From Rotaria sordida (taxonomy: Eukaryota; Rotifera; Eurotatoria; Philodinida; Philodinidae): a stretch of DNA of 64,000 nucleotides. The position numbers and the translations under genes are program-made. Shown here piece by piece: positions 11,381 through 24,947 of this stretch (the stretch's first letter is position 1; each line of letters opens with the position of its first letter). The stretch covers positions 1 to 64,000 of the forward strand of contig CAJNOL010000739.1 in the NCBI GenBank assembly GCA_905250125.1. Reading direction: 5' to 3'. A model generated the notes under the pieces. It did not search any database and was not told the origin of the DNA. It was given only the letters and a program-made list of their open reading frames with translations.

Positions 11381-12599
11381 GAACAAATTAGATCGATTCA
11401 TTTTTTTTTTTCTTTGTCTCTTTTTTTTGTGCGCTTCATTTTGCACCTTGCGATTTTCTTTCTTTTTTTTTTTTTTTTTGTTTTGTTTATTCCTGTTTCT
11501 ATGTCTTTTTCTTTTGGTCGTATATACATAAATATGTATGTAAATAATATAGTTGAGAAGAAGAAGAAAAAAAAACAATGTATAAAAAAAAAGAAAAATT
11601 TCTTTGTTTGTTTTTTTTCTTCTAGATATAATAAACAATGATCGTGAACAAATGGATATTAACAATTATCATTTAATATTAATCAAGATTTAATGTAAGA
11701 AATTCTTTCAATTTATTTTTATGAAAATTTGTTTGAGATAAATGAATAACAAAAAAAAAAAAAGAAATAGAAACTAAACGACTAATTAATTGTTTTTCAT
11801 TGACAATTAATTAAGTTCGTAAGGTGATAAGTATGAATATGAAGAAAAGAAAATGAACATAAAATAGAAGATCAGATATGTATACATGTCTTACGAGAGA
11901 ATTTTCAGAAAACTAGTGATACCTCAACTAACTTTAAAGGAATACAAAAATGTGAGCACAATCGAAAAATCACTGAAAGTCATAATGTCTTCAATATTAT
12001 AAGTTAAAATCGATTCATTCGAGAGTATGTCCGTGCACCAGGGGAGATACATGACTCTAACAATAAAAAATGGTCTACGTTTTGTTTTGATCTAAAAAGT
12101 CCTTTTACACTATTTTCGCCTTGTGGTCAAACTTTTCTAAATACATTTAAGTTTGCCTGCTCAAATATTAACTCACCGTCTATAGTATCTGATAATACTA
12201 ATAAATACCTATGAAAAGAAGTTGTCATATCATTGTAAACAAAATAACACTCTTTTTTAAATGATTTAAATCTTGTTATTGCTTAACTGTATATAGTAGA
12301 AAGAGAGGAAATAATCAAGTACACAAAGGAAGGATATAAGAGAGAAATAACACTCGTCTTAATGCGGAGGAAGTAGTATTAAAGAAACGAAAAGAATTTA
12401 TCATACTGATACGTTGTCTATTTTTCATCATACTTTTTTTAATTAAAGTATTAACGACTAATTACTTTACATATTATCTCTTTTTTTTTGTGTTCTGTCA
12501 AAATACGACAGAATATTAGTGTGAAGAATTGATTATTGCATTGAATAAAACATAAAGTACTGAGGAAAAGTTTAACTTGAGAAGCACATAGTTTAAAAT

Positions 12600-13039
12600 C
12601 AGATAGTGATTTTAATAGGTAATGAAGTTTTCTATAGAAAGATTTTATAGATGAACTATGATGAAAAGATTTCTAGTTTTCGGATCTTAGAAGATTTTAT
12701 CGAAGCTATTTTTTAACAATGCCATTTTAAAGAGCACAAAATGAGAGCTTCCCGTATTTTCTACACAATCTTCTCTTAAAAAGTTAAAAATAAAATATAT
12801 AAAAACTGGACTAAAAAAAAAGCCTTTGTTTTTCAGTTTTCATGATACTTTTAACTTTTTAAGGAAAGATCATGTAGATAATACAAGAATTTCTCATTTT
12901 GTTTCCTTTAAAATGACATTGTTGAAAAATAGTTTAAATAAAATCTTCTAGAACTTGAAAAACTAGAAACTTATTGATCATAGTTCATCTATGAAATCTT
13001 GATAAGAAAAACTCCATTGACTATCAAAATCATTATCTG
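12600..13039. mobile_element. Foldback element (MITE-like)
   Basis: The ends cagatagtgattttaa and, in reverse complement, cagataatgattttga start about 200-bp arms that pair imperfectly. Both contain a ggatcttagaagattttat / ttctagaacttg-type block, an acaatgccattttaaag block and a ctcattttgt block. The centre is about 60 bp and AT-rich. No target-site duplication could be recognised, so the superfamily is open. Confidence 0.6.
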
Positions 13040-14975
13040 GATATTAGTTAGGTGTTTAACACAATGGAAAAAAACATCAAAAATACATTGTTATTAAATT
13101 TTTTTCCACTGCCTTATATCAACGTTAATTACACTATCTGATTTCTATTATCTTTCGTTACGTACGCTCTACTAGCTTTTTCTGACTAAAGGATATTTAT
13201 CATTCGGTGAGAAAAATGATAGAATCGAAGTTTTTTTTTTAACATAGGGCTCTTGAGTATAATTCCTACAATCTACAAGAGTTAAACATATAGAAAATTG
13301 TAAGTCTGATTAAAAAAAAACCTACAAAATAGATTGATTCTATTCTTTGTTAGATAATAAATTTGATTGAGTAATATTTAATTATTTACATAGAATATGA
13401 TTGACTAGATGAAATTAGAAGTTCAATATAATTGTTTGATTGTTCGTTCAATGTCAAAGATATTGAAATGAAATTGAAAACAAAACAAATATTTCAAGTG
13501 AATCAAACATAAACAAAAAAAAAGGGTACTTATATAATCTCCTGAGGTATTGTCATATGAATAATCGTTTTTACTTTTATGTCCGAGAATGAATATGTAT
13601 AACGCTCGTTGAACATTTCAAAAAAAAAAAAAAAAACTCAACATTTCTTTTTTCTTAATGATAAATCAAATTATAATATTTAAATAATCTTGATATAGGT
13701 AATACTAATTGATAAAATTAAACCAATCTTTTATATATTAATATAACGTACTTTTTCTTTTTCTTCTCTATATGCGAAATAAGTATATCATATATATATA
13801 TATATCTGTAGATATTTTTTGTTATCGAAAATAAACCTTATATTCAAGTATAAGTAATTAAAGAAGACCTTTGTCAACAATCGATTAATCACAATATATA
13901 TTCCATCTAGTGATATTTTAACATCATCGATCTTAAGAATAAAAATTACGTTACTTAATCAATTTTCATCATTATCTAGTTTATCTTTAGATCGATCATG
14001 AAAAAAAAAAAGAATCAGGGTCCATGTCTTTTAAGTATCACGTCATGATAATATTCCTTTAAAAAAAAAAGTTTAATGATGTAACTATTAAACGTAAAAT
14101 AAAAAAGAAAAAAAAGAAATATTGGTTGTATAATCAACATTATTCGATACTGAGGACATGACATCGCAGAGAGAGAGAGAGAGAAAGTGCGAAGAAAAAA
14201 AAAAAAAAAGAAAAACCTTGATTTTACACTGTTTGTAGAATATCAGTTGGTACACACATAGTGCAATATACGTCATCAGTTATATACCAAATGTCGTATC
14301 TAGATATGTACTAATGCTTCGTTTGCCTATGTCAATCATATTTAGATGTTGATATTCATTTATCAAGAACGAAAAAAGAAAAAAAAAGACGACTTATTTT
14401 AATTAACTCAGAATCAAAAGTTTTATCTTTGTTCCGATTGATTTCAAATGCAAATTCAAAAACGACAAAATTTACTCCCAATGATCGAACTCAATTTTAG
14501 ACATATATATATCGTATATATTTAATTTTTTTCTTTTGTTCAATGATGATGATGATCGATAGACGACGGTAGGAAAGATTATAGACGACAGACTATTATT
14601 GTACAAAGGCAATTATACTCGATTGATAGAGTGTCATTTGGACACGAACACTGTTGGACATCGTCTACTGCTTTTTTTATGTTTATAATGATCTAATAGA
14701 TCAAATTTAAGTTTTTTCTTTGTTCGATTTAGATGAAAATTTGTCTCTTTCTTCTTGTTGATGCAATATATTATTTATATGTAGAAATATAAGATGTCAA
14801 CACTATGTAGTTCTATATTCAACATAATGACATCATTCAGCACGTTGTTCATTAACATCTATCGTTGCACCAAGCAAAAAGTCAGAAATTGATATTGTTC
14901 TTTACCTCTTTCTTACCACCCTAGTCTAATAATCAGCAGACAATAATATCTTTCTCGCCTCTTTACTCTTGCTGG

Positions 14976-14985
14976 TAGAGAGAGA

Positions 14986-15023
<38 letters not shown>
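14976..15023. repeat. GA microsatellite
   Basis: An almost uninterrupted (GA)n run, ending in a short A tract. Confidence 0.9.
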
Positions 15024-15027
<4 letters not shown>

Positions 15028-15221
15028 AAGCAAGTTCTTCGATGCTTAACATATCGTGCGTATATGTGGAGGAGGTGGTGAGATGAAAGATGTTCGTAGA
15101 ATCGCAGTATGAAGAAAGATAAGCTTTTCTTTCTCTTCTCCCTCCACGCTCATTGGCAAATATGTACAAAACGTCGACATTTTCTTTTCTCCTTTTGGGT
15201 TCCATTGTTCTGTGGAGTGTT

Positions 15222-15222
15222 A

Positions 15223-15254
<32 letters not shown>

Positions 15255-15266
15255 CATAAATATATA
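15222..15266. repeat. TA microsatellite
   Basis: An alternating TA tract with a few G or C interruptions. Confidence 0.85.
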
Positions 15267-15790
15267 GCAAAAATTCTTCTATATGCTTCCGTTGCATAAT
15301 TTTCTCGTATTTTTTTTGTCCGACAAGAACGAAGAACAAGAAGAAGAAAAAAAAGAAGAAGAAAAAGCAGAAGTAGCAACGATACCTTCTGGTTTTTCTC
15401 TTTTAGCTTGTTGTTATACCGATCATCTCTTTCTGATCATCGAGATAGGCTGTTTACGCGCGCTTATAAGAACATTTTTTTTCTTCCCCTCGTTGATATA
15501 TATTTTTGTTGACGTCTATTTTTATGCATATAGCAGCAAAAAAAAAAACTCTCCGTCGAGTACCATAAAATATATTCTTCTTACTATGAATATTTTTTTT
15601 TTCGAATGGATAAGTTTATACTTTCGATATTTTATACTTAACCTTTTCATTATAGAATTAAAGTTTTTAGAATATAATAAAACAAAATCGATATGTATTC
15701 TTTTTGGTTTTGTTTTTTATAGATAATGTAGTTAAAGTAATTTAAAAGAATCTCAATTTTTGAAATGAATTTATTTAAATATCCAACATA

Positions 15791-18700
15791 ATGTCGACGT
15801 CATCATTAGCTTCATCAACAACAAATACGTATAATGAAACTAGTGGATTAAGTGGTAATTCATCAACATTACAATGTCGTATACAATATCTTGATGATAC
15901 GGATCCATTTTCAAGTGTAAATTTACCTGAACCAGCTCGACCACCATCATTTACATTTCTTACATCAACTGTTTTAAGTAATCAATTATGTAGTGTACAT
16001 AAAGTTCTTAATGCTCCACATAAAGTAAATTTAATTGATTAAAATAGAAACAAAACAAAAACAAAACTATATAATTTATAGATTGCTGATTGTACACTTC
16101 AATTATGTCGACAAGATGGAAGTCGATCTGAACTTGGGCCTTATCTTGATCTTGATCAAACACTCGATGAACAACGAGAAGAAATTGATGCTTTTACAGA
16201 AGGGTATGTCATGTATTGTTTACATTTAACCACATGGGTTCATTATATGTTACTCTGTCTGTATTATTATTATTATTATTTATTAGAGATTAATAATAAT
16301 AAATACTCTTGAGTTTTTTTTATCTAACTGTGTACACTATTATATCGTATATCTTTTTTTTTTTAACTTTTTAAGACGTAAATGGTCAATAGTTCTTCGT
16401 ACTCAATTAAGTGTACGAGTTCATGCTTGTATAGGTAAACAAAGAACTGAATATATATTTTTTTCTAATATTGAATTTAATAAAATATTTTATTTATAGA
16501 TAAATTATTAAATTCAGATGGACGTGAATTACGACGATCACTTTTTTCACTTAAACAAATTTTTCAAGTAAAACTAAAAAAAATTTTGTTTTTCAAAAAA
16601 ATTATAAATTTCTTTTTTTGTTTTCAAGGATGATAAAGATCTTGTACATGAATTTGTTAATAATCAAGGTTTACAATGTTTAGTTAAAATAGGTGGTGCA
16701 GCTGATCAAAATTATCAAAATTATATTTTACGAGGTACACAAATTTCTTTTCAAATATAAATCTTAAATATTTTTCTTTTTTTTATTTCATAGCACTTGG
16801 TCAATTAATGCTTTATGTTGATGGAATGAATGCTGTTATGAATCAAAATGAAGTTGTTCAATGGCTTTATTCATTAGTTGAATCAAGTGTAAGAACGGGT
16901 TTTGTTTTTCTCACTATAATTTGTTTAATTTATTTTTTTTTTTTGGTTATATTTAGTTTCGACTTGTTGTTAAAACAAGTTTAAAACTTTTAATTGTATT
17001 TGCTGAATATACAGAAACAAATGCTTTATTAATTTTATCAGCTGTAACTAAAGTTGATCGAGCAACTAAACGTTTATTATGGTCAAATGCAATGAAAATT
17101 TTAAATGAAATGGATAATTCAGCATCTGAAGTTGTTTTATTAATAATTACATTATTTAATACAGTTTTAGCTGCTATACCTGATCAAGATACATTTTATG
17201 ATATGACAGATGCATTAGAAAAACAAGGAATGCAAAGATGTACACAATTTTTTCTTAATAGAAAACCACCAGAACCAGATCTTGTTGAACAATTTAATAT
17301 TTATGATGTAAGTTAGAATACAAAATTAATTCAATAATATTATAATTTTTAGTATTAGAATAAAGAGCAAAATTCGAGGTATCTTCACTATATATTTGTA
17401 TTGTTATCGGAGTATAAAAAAAAAATTCTTTGTATAAGCTGCTTATTGTGTAATCATAAAATGTTCATATTAAAAGAAAACACAAAATTTATATGCTTGA
17501 TTTTTAACTTCAATAATATTAAATAATTAATTGTATTTTCAAATTGATTGTTTTGTTTTTTTATTTAGACTATTCTTCGACATGAAGATGGTGAAGATGA
17601 TTCAACAATTGCTCAATCACTAAGGTATGTATATTGCATAAATAATTATTTATTCAGCATGCCAGAGCTTTTGGCAGATATTGAGAATTTAAAAAACAAT
17701 TTCGGGAAAATAACTTTTCTTAAACTGTAAAACTTAAAAATTAGATCTCCATCATTATCAAATATTTTTGAAAATGTTCTTTCGAGGTAAAATTTTCAAA
17801 GTTCTTTTCCCTACACAATATAGAAGTAGCTTCACCTCGAGTGTTCTTTTTTGTGTTTTCTTTTTCAATCCAGCATGTTTCATTATCTTACATACACAAA
17901 AAAAAAAAAGAAATCACCCTCCCATGCTTATCGCTTTAAATAGGCGTGTACCACGTACAAAATCAGTATTTGATCGAACATCATCACGTCGTTATTCATC
18001 TGTGGATTTTGAATCAAATGGTTTTTATGATAATCAACAAGAACGTATGATAACTGATAATACAAATAATGGAAATATTCGTCAAAAAAATTTACATTTA
18101 ATCGATTCAATATTGCGACAAAATGATGATACGATTATTTCATTGAATGGACATGATGACTTAACCGTATCATTTGATGGTGACGACGATAGTGATGAGT
18201 ATGCTTGCTTTATATTTTACAAACGCTATATCATTTTTCTCCTTGTACATGATTTCACTTTTTTCTTTTTCTTTTTTTGTTTTGCTTGGATGCTTCTTTT
18301 TTTTTGTGATCATGAAAATTTTTATAAATAATATCTTAGACGAAAAACACGAATTAAAAGTTCTACAAGTGATCGACATAGTATGCGACGATGTTCATCC
18401 AGTTCAATTTTAACTCCTCAAAAAAAAGAACAAGAAGTACAAGACAAACAAATGTATTAATTTTTCTTTTCTTTTATTTATCTTAAAATAAAATGTAATT
18501 TTTATTTAGACAAAAAGTACCACCACCAGATGGTAGTGCTATACGTCGAATGCAAAATCGATGGGAAGTAGAAACTCAACAACGTGAAGCTGCAGCTGCC
18601 AAAGCTCAAGTACCTAAAGCAACATCAACTGCACGAACTCGTGATCGTTGGACAACTCCCGGTGAAACGCAAACACCATCTGTTGATGCCAATCGATCAA

Positions 18701-21700
18701 ATCAACAACAACAACAACAACAACAACAACGTATATAAAACAATTCTTTATTAGAATATTTTAATTAATTATTTATATAATGTATATTTAGCATTAAAAT
18801 CACCTCCAGCTGTGGATGCTTTTCCTGTTCCGTCCAGTCGTTTTACACGTCCATCAGTTACTCTTGATGCTATTTCACCTCCTCCAACAAGTCCTCGTGC
18901 ACCTGATACAAAAGTATTTTCACGACCACCACTCGCTCATCAAAAAAGTATAACTAGTGGTAGTGCAATTGAAGCAATAACACGTCAAATGAGTTTGACA
19001 TCAGCAGGTGGAAATGATGCAACAACAGTAAATGGTCAACCAACTATTCTTGTTAAAGATGCAAAAGTAACACCATCAACAGAACTTGTTGGTGCTGTAA
19101 CACGAGCAAAAGATAGTAAATATTGAATATTCTATAAAAATTTAAAAAAGAAAATTTCAATATTATCTTTTATAGGTTTACAACAAGCAACAAAACCACC
19201 ACCACTTATACTACCTGGTATTGGTTTATCTGGTCAATTACCTGATGCATTATTATCAAAACCTCGATCGGATAATGATCTTCAATGGGAATCTATTGTT
19301 GAAAAAATACTTTCACGTAAATTACTTGTACAAGATCTTGATTTTGAAGAATTGGATGAACGAGATGATATAAATATGTTTATGCTTGGAGGTGGTCGAC
19401 CAGGATTTCCTCCACTACCACCACCAATGATGAATGGTGTTGGACCACCTCCACCACCGCCAATGATGCCTGGCGGTCCACCACCACCACCTCCTCCTCC
19501 TCCCCCCATGGGTGGTATGCCACCGCCACCACCTCCACCACCTCCAATGGGTGGTGCACCACCTCCACCTCCATTCTTACCGAGAGGTATGGGACCTCCA
19601 CCACCACCACCTATGGCTATGAGCAATGGTGGTTTAAATAATGCACCACGACCATCAACAAAATCACAAACAATTAATAAATCTGTCAAAACTGTACGTT
19701 TACATTGGCGTGAAGCAGCTCCAAATATGATGCCTGGTGTAACAGGAACTGATGGTTCTCTATGGCAATCATTAGATAAAGTCACATTAGATACTGATAA
19801 ATTAGCTCAACTCTTCGAATTAAAGCAAAGTGATGTTAAAATCAAGGTAATAATCATCATTTTTCTAGAAAACCAATTATATTTTTGAAATTATTGAAAT
19901 GAATATATTTTACTTAATAATAATTTTAATGAATATCTTTCATTTCATATTAATATATATATTTCTTTCTTTTCTTTCTTATCTATCTTTCATATAGGAA
20001 ACTGTAAGTATAATATACATGTGTGTTTGTGTTAATCAATAATTTTAATACTTTCATTAAATATTTCTTGATTTCTATCTTATTAAATTAATATTTTTCG
20101 AAATGTTTAATCATTTTCGAAAATATCCATATCTATATTTATGATATAATCAAAATAAAAAAACCTATTCTTTGAGATATTCGTTTGTCTTTCTTCATGT
20201 ATGTGTGTATATTTGACTAACAATTAGGGTTTTAATTTTCACATATTAAAATTTATTATAATTATAAATATGTTGTACTTTCTATGTGAGTGTACTTTTT
20301 GTATATATTTGCTTCTTATGTTTTTTTTCTTCGGGCAACTATTTTAGCAATTTACTATGTATATATATATATAGAAATAAGAATATATGTTTGTTCTTTT
20401 TTTAAAATATAGAAAAGTGGTGATGTTAAAAAAGAAATTACTGTACTCGATACAAAACGTTCAAATGCAATTAATATTGGTTTAACTGTTTTACCAACAG
20501 CACGAACAATTAAAGCAGCTATTTTAAAAATGGATAGTAGTGTTATTAATAAAGAAGGCATTGAGGTAAATTGATTTATTTATTAGAAGAAAAAAAGGAT
20601 ACTAAGAAATCAACAAGATTTTTGAAGTATTTTGATAATTGATTATATATATATATTCTCATTAAAAACCAATTATTCAAATTGATTCAAATTCATTTTA
20701 ATAGTTGAATTTGTAGATTTCAATTGTCGATGATTAATACAAAAGATTATATTCTTCTTCAATAGCAACACATTTCTTACAGTTTTCTGTTTTTTTTCTA
20801 TTGATAATATTTGTCTAATTTAAGAAGAAAATATATTCATATGTAATCTTTATTACAACTTAATACATTGTTTATAGGTAGATTCCTATGAGGAAAGAAT
20901 TGATTTAGAGAAATGCAGAATAGTAGGATATGAGTATTTTTCTAGATAATAATTCGTTCTACAATCTTGTGAAAACTTTGAGTAATATTTGATTACAATA
21001 ACTTTATACTTTTTAGAAATTATTAACTATGCTTCCAACTGAAGAAGAAAAAAATCGTATAATAGAAGCTCAAATGGCAAATACAGATATTCCATTAGGA
21101 AATGCTGAACAATTTTTATTAACACTTGCATCTGTTGTTGAACTTGAAGCACGTCTTAAATTATGGTTATTTAAACTTGATTTTGATAATATTGAATTGG
21201 TTCGTTAAGAACACAAAAAAAAAAAAATATTAATTAAATAACTTTAAAAAATTTTTATTCTTTAGGAAATTGCTGAACCATTAATGGATTTAATAAAAGG
21301 AATGAAAAATTTAAAAGAGAATATTACATTTCGACGTATACTTGAAATTCTTCTTGCTGTTGGAAATTATCTTAATGGAGTTGAAGTAAATTCTTTTTTG
21401 TTTCGTTTTTTTTATTTCTTCTTTGTTTTTTTTCCTCCAATTAAAGTCAATGGGTTTTCAACTTGATTATCTTTCGAAAGTTCCTGAAGTTAAAGATACA
21501 ATACAAAAACATTCATTACTTTTTCATGTGTGCAATATTGTTGTTGAAAAATATCCTGATACAAGTGATCTTTATTCAGAAATTGGTCAAATAACACGAT
21601 GTTCAAAAGTATAGAAATTATAATTTTTTTTTTTTATAATACGAACAAAAAAAAACAAATATTGATTTTTTTTCTTTTATTCTTAGGTTGATTTTGATGA

Positions 21701-23598
21701 ACTTGAAATAAAATTAACTAAACTTGAAAGTGATTGTCGAGCTTCATTTGATCATTTACGAGCAATTAGTAAACATGAAACACCACAAGTTAAAACAAAG
21801 TATGTATTTATATTAAATTTTATTCTTAAACTATCATAGTCGATTGATAAAAGTTTTTTTTACAAAAAAAAAAAAAAAAAACAAACAAACTGAATAGTGA
21901 GGAAAAACCATTTTCAGAATTGATCTTAAAATTCATGGTAAAATCTATTATGGCACGTATGTATATTTTTGGATTTACTTGCTTTTTCTTCTCTTTCTCT
22001 CTACATACACAATGAAACACTTAAAAAGGATCAAACTTTGCTTCACAATAAATATCTCGCTTATTCTCTTAATGTCTAATTCTGTTTTGATATTTCTTTT
22101 TTTTTTGTTTATTAAATTTTGAATTTTGCTTTTTTTTTTTATCGTTTAGATTGGCAGAATTTTTAAGTGATTGTGCTGAACGTATTTGTTTATTAAAACT
22201 TATTCATCGTCGTGTAATAAATCGTTTTCAAAAATTTCTTATTTGGCTTGGCTATCCTCCTAGTTTGATAAAAGAAACAAAAATAACAGGATTTTGTAAA
22301 ATACTTAGTGAATTTGCACTTGAATATCGTACAACACGTGATCGTATAACAACACAAAAACAAAAGAAACAAAATCGAGGTGAAAGAAATCGAACACGAG
22401 GAAAATTAATAACTGAAGTTAGTTTAATTTGTTTATTTTTTTTTACTATGATTTATTTTGTTATTTCTCTTCTATTTCATTAGATTATTCCAGAAAAAAG
22501 TAATTTACTTAAACATGCTTTACCAAATGATTCTCGAACAGATGATGAAGCTGAATTTATTTATCAACGAACCAATGAAAAATTAAATACATCAAAAAAT
22601 CAAACAAACAATGATTTATCTCGTAAGACAGTTACTGATTTAAAACAACAACCAAAATCACAAACAACACAATCGAATGTATCAAGTGGTTTAGCAGCTG
22701 CTGTAAATGCATCAAAACAAGAAACAATGATGCCTGGTCATAGATTAAGAGAAAAAGCTACTGGTATGTTAGGAAAATCATTTTTGTTTTTTTTTTTAAT
22801 CGTCATACAAAACAATTTTATTATGAATTATATTTTATTTTCGTATGAACTCAGCTCGAAGTTATTCTTAATTTAATTGAGATTTGAAATATGCCTGAGA
22901 GTCGGCTTATTTTTTTTATCACAATTTGATATTTTATTTATAGTATTCGAATCAAAACAAGAACATTTGATAATGACTTAATCTTTATTAGAAGAACATA
23001 GACAGTTGAGATCTGCAGAGTAAGCTTTTTTTATACCCGAAACTAAGAAATAATTGTCTAATCATTACTCTACTCGTATTATAGGAGACCTTTTTACTCT
23101 TATCCTAATCTATCCTATAGGATGGAATAACCCTGCGTATCTCTGTACTAGATAGTTGGTAGTCAATCATAGATATAGGTTTCGTTGTTTTCGGATGTTT
23201 ATATTCATAGGTTAAGTTTTAAATTTGATATTAATATACTGTAAAAATTGATTTCTATTCTTTTAGGTAATGCTTTGAAAAAATCTGGTGTAAAATCTCC
23301 ATCAACATTAGGTGTAAAATCATCAGCTAATCCCAATGAAACTGAAGCTTTTGATACAAGTGATGAATTACTTGATGATCTAGTTAAAAATGCTACATTA
23401 ACAGCATCAAGAGATGCTCTTAAACAACGTAAAACAGCTCGATATGGTACTCAACGACGATCATGTATGTTTTTATAAAATTAAATTAAAGAATTATTTT
23501 CTTTGTTTTTTTTTCTTTTCTTTTAAGTACGTCGAACACTTCATCTTGGTCTAAATGAAGAAGAACGTGCTGAAGTACTTGGTGCTGGAAAAAATTAA
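15791..23598 (+). CDS. FHOD: FHOD-family formin (actin nucleator)
   Basis: Twenty-three inferred exons join in frame to about 1,409 residues. They are 15791-16024, 16082-16203, 16376-16434, 16500-16567, 16629-16734, 16794-16888, 16957-17307, 17569-17624, 17944-18198, 18340-18453, 18510-18730, 18792-19115, 19176-19846, 19998-20003, 20413-20565, 21017-21199, 21266-21385, 21447-21608, 21687-21799, 22150-22417, 22484-22763, 23267-23464 and 23528-23598. Residues 1-345 form the GTPase-binding/FH3 region. A linker follows with a polyQ run (18699-18729). A Pro-rich FH1 segment (about residues 736-817) precedes the FH2 domain, which has [23 protein letters not shown] and [13 protein letters not shown]. 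The C-terminus [13 protein letters not shown] plus a basic stretch fits the autoinhibitory DAD. FHOD formins assemble actin bundles and sarcomeres. The donor at 21200 (GTTCGT) is unusual. A 6-nt microexon is inferred at 19998. Confidence 0.9.
19998..20003 (+). other. Putative 6-nt microexon in FHOD (GAAACT, Glu-Thr)
   Basis: The sequence catatag|gaaact|gtaagt has a clean acceptor and a consensus donor around six bases. Inclusion adds two residues (Glu-Thr) without changing phase, just where the FH2 linker is variable in the family. Skipping would also be in frame, so alternative splicing is possible. Confidence 0.5.
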
Positions 23599-23686
23599 TT
23601 TATTTTAATATTTTCATTTAATGGTTTTAGCGTACAAATCATTTTTTATTTGCCCAATCCTGCGCCGGTGTCTTCTCAAATTTTGT

Positions 23687-23690
<4 letters not shown>

Positions 23691-23727
<37 letters not shown>

Positions 23728-23737
23728 TTCGCTCTCT
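23691..23737. repeat. TC microsatellite downstream of FHOD
   Basis: A (TC)n run with two interruptions in the FHOD 3' flank. The 23599-24092 gap also has an AAT microsatellite near 24020-24050 and many T tracts, but no gene. Confidence 0.85.
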
Positions 23738-24017
23738 GTATATGTTTTTTTTTTTATTTAATTAAATGTACTTAATTTCAAATAATCATCAGTTTTTGTG
23801 TTTTGTTTTGTCTATTTGTCTGTCTTTCACATGACAAAAACAAATGAATGATTTATGCTTTTATTCCCCAATTACTGCCAATCTGTGTTTTACGAATCTC
23901 TTTGTTTTTTATTGTACAAAAAAAAAAAAGAAAAAGAAAGAAAGCTAAACAAATTTATAGCCAGTTTTTTGTTTTGTTTATCGACAGAAGATAACAGTCA
24001 ATAATGTGTTTTTTGTT

Positions 24018-24050
<33 letters not shown>

Positions 24051-24092
24051 TGAAAACAGACATGTTAGAAACAAACGTGTGATTTTGTAGAT

Positions 24093-24947
24093 ATGTCGGA
24101 ATTACCTACATCATCATCATCATCAATAACAACAACAAATGATGAATCAAAATCACTTGATAATTTATTGGATGATGCTTTAACAGATTTTAAAGAAAGT
24201 TCAACAATAAAAAAAGAATCAGTAATAAATTCATCTGATACAGCACCACCACCATCAGATCCATTACAAACAACATTTGAAGCAATGTGTTTTAATGATG
24301 AAAAATTTTTAAATGAACTTGATTCAATACCAAATCTTTTATCAAATTTTCCATTTGGTTTAGGTGAACCAATAAATGATAATGACACAGAAACAAATAA
24401 TATATTTAATGTTTTTTCTCAATTGGGTAAACATGCTGAATTATTACAACAAATAAAAGATGAAGATATTGAAAAAGCATTAGAAAAATTAACTGATCAA
24501 CCAACTACAACATCAACAACATCAACAACAACAATAACAAATGAACCACATGTTGAACAATTAAATTTATTTATGTCAAGTATATTATCAAAAGATGTTA
24601 TGTTACCAGCATGTCAAGCTGTTGATGAATCATATGAAGAATGGTTAACAAAAAATAAAGATAATTTAACTGATGAAGAATTTCAACGTTATACAAAACA
24701 ACATCAATGTGTTAAAGATATATGTCGAGAATATGAAACTGTATCGAATGATAGTCAACAAATTCAACGTGTTTTACAAAAATTTCAACAATTACAAACA
24801 TATGGTGATCCACCAAAAGAACTTTTATTTTTTCCTGGTTTACCCGGTTTTGGTGGATTAGGTTCTGGTGAAGAAAATTTATTTGGTGATACATTTTCAG
24901 AAGTTGATAATATTGGACAAAATGAAAGTGAATGTTGTTTAATGTAA
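24093..24947 (+). CDS. PEX19: Peroxisomal biogenesis factor 19 (PEX19)
   Basis: An uninterrupted reading frame of 284 residues. The N-terminus has SLDNLLDDALTDF, like the PEX3-binding helix (LLDxALDDF) of PEX19. The middle includes LFMSSILSKDVMLPACQAV and the C-terminal half the helical segment for membrane-protein signals. The end CCLM is a CaaX box for farnesylation, as in known PEX19. The protein is the cytosolic chaperone and receptor that delivers peroxisomal membrane proteins to PEX3. Thr/Ser-rich low-complexity stretches occur near residues 3-15 and 140-150. A TTTTGTAG acceptor lies 2 nt before the ATG, suggesting a 5'-UTR or spliced-leader junction. The frame has no introns, unlike its neighbours. 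Confidence 0.93.
   Translation: MSELPTSSSSSITTTNDESKSLDNLLDDALTDFKESSTIKKESVINSSDTAPPPSDPLQTTFEAMCFNDEKFLNELDSIPNLLSNFPFGLGEPINDNDTETNNIFNVFSQLGKHAELLQQIKDEDIEKALEKLTDQPTTTSTTSTTTITNEPHVEQLNLFMSSILSKDVMLPACQAVDESYEEWLTKNKDNLTDEEFQRYTKQHQCVKDICREYETVSNDSQQIQRVLQKFQQLQTYGDPPKELLFFPGLPGFGGLGSGEENLFGDTFSEVDNIGQNESECCLM

Larger units (their letters stand above)
11381..15790. other. Gene-poor intergenic region NELFA-FHOD
   Basis: This 4.4-kb AT-rich stretch has no convincing coding sequence. It starts with the NELFA 3' region, which has many homopolymer T/A tracts. It contains a foldback element (12600-13039), GA microsatellites (about 14168-14186 and 14976-15023) and a TA tract (15222-15266). The longer frames near 15000-15720 fall on these repeats. 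The part just before 15791 should contain the FHOD promoter, but no clear element stands out. Confidence 0.5.

Noticed and set aside
17768-17943. Upstream extension of FHOD exon 9
   Set aside because: It is an intronic read-through; a good acceptor at 17941-17943 restores the frame from exon 8.
19282-19785. Gly-rich minus-strand frame
   Set aside because: Antisense shadow of the proline-rich FH1 segment of FHOD.
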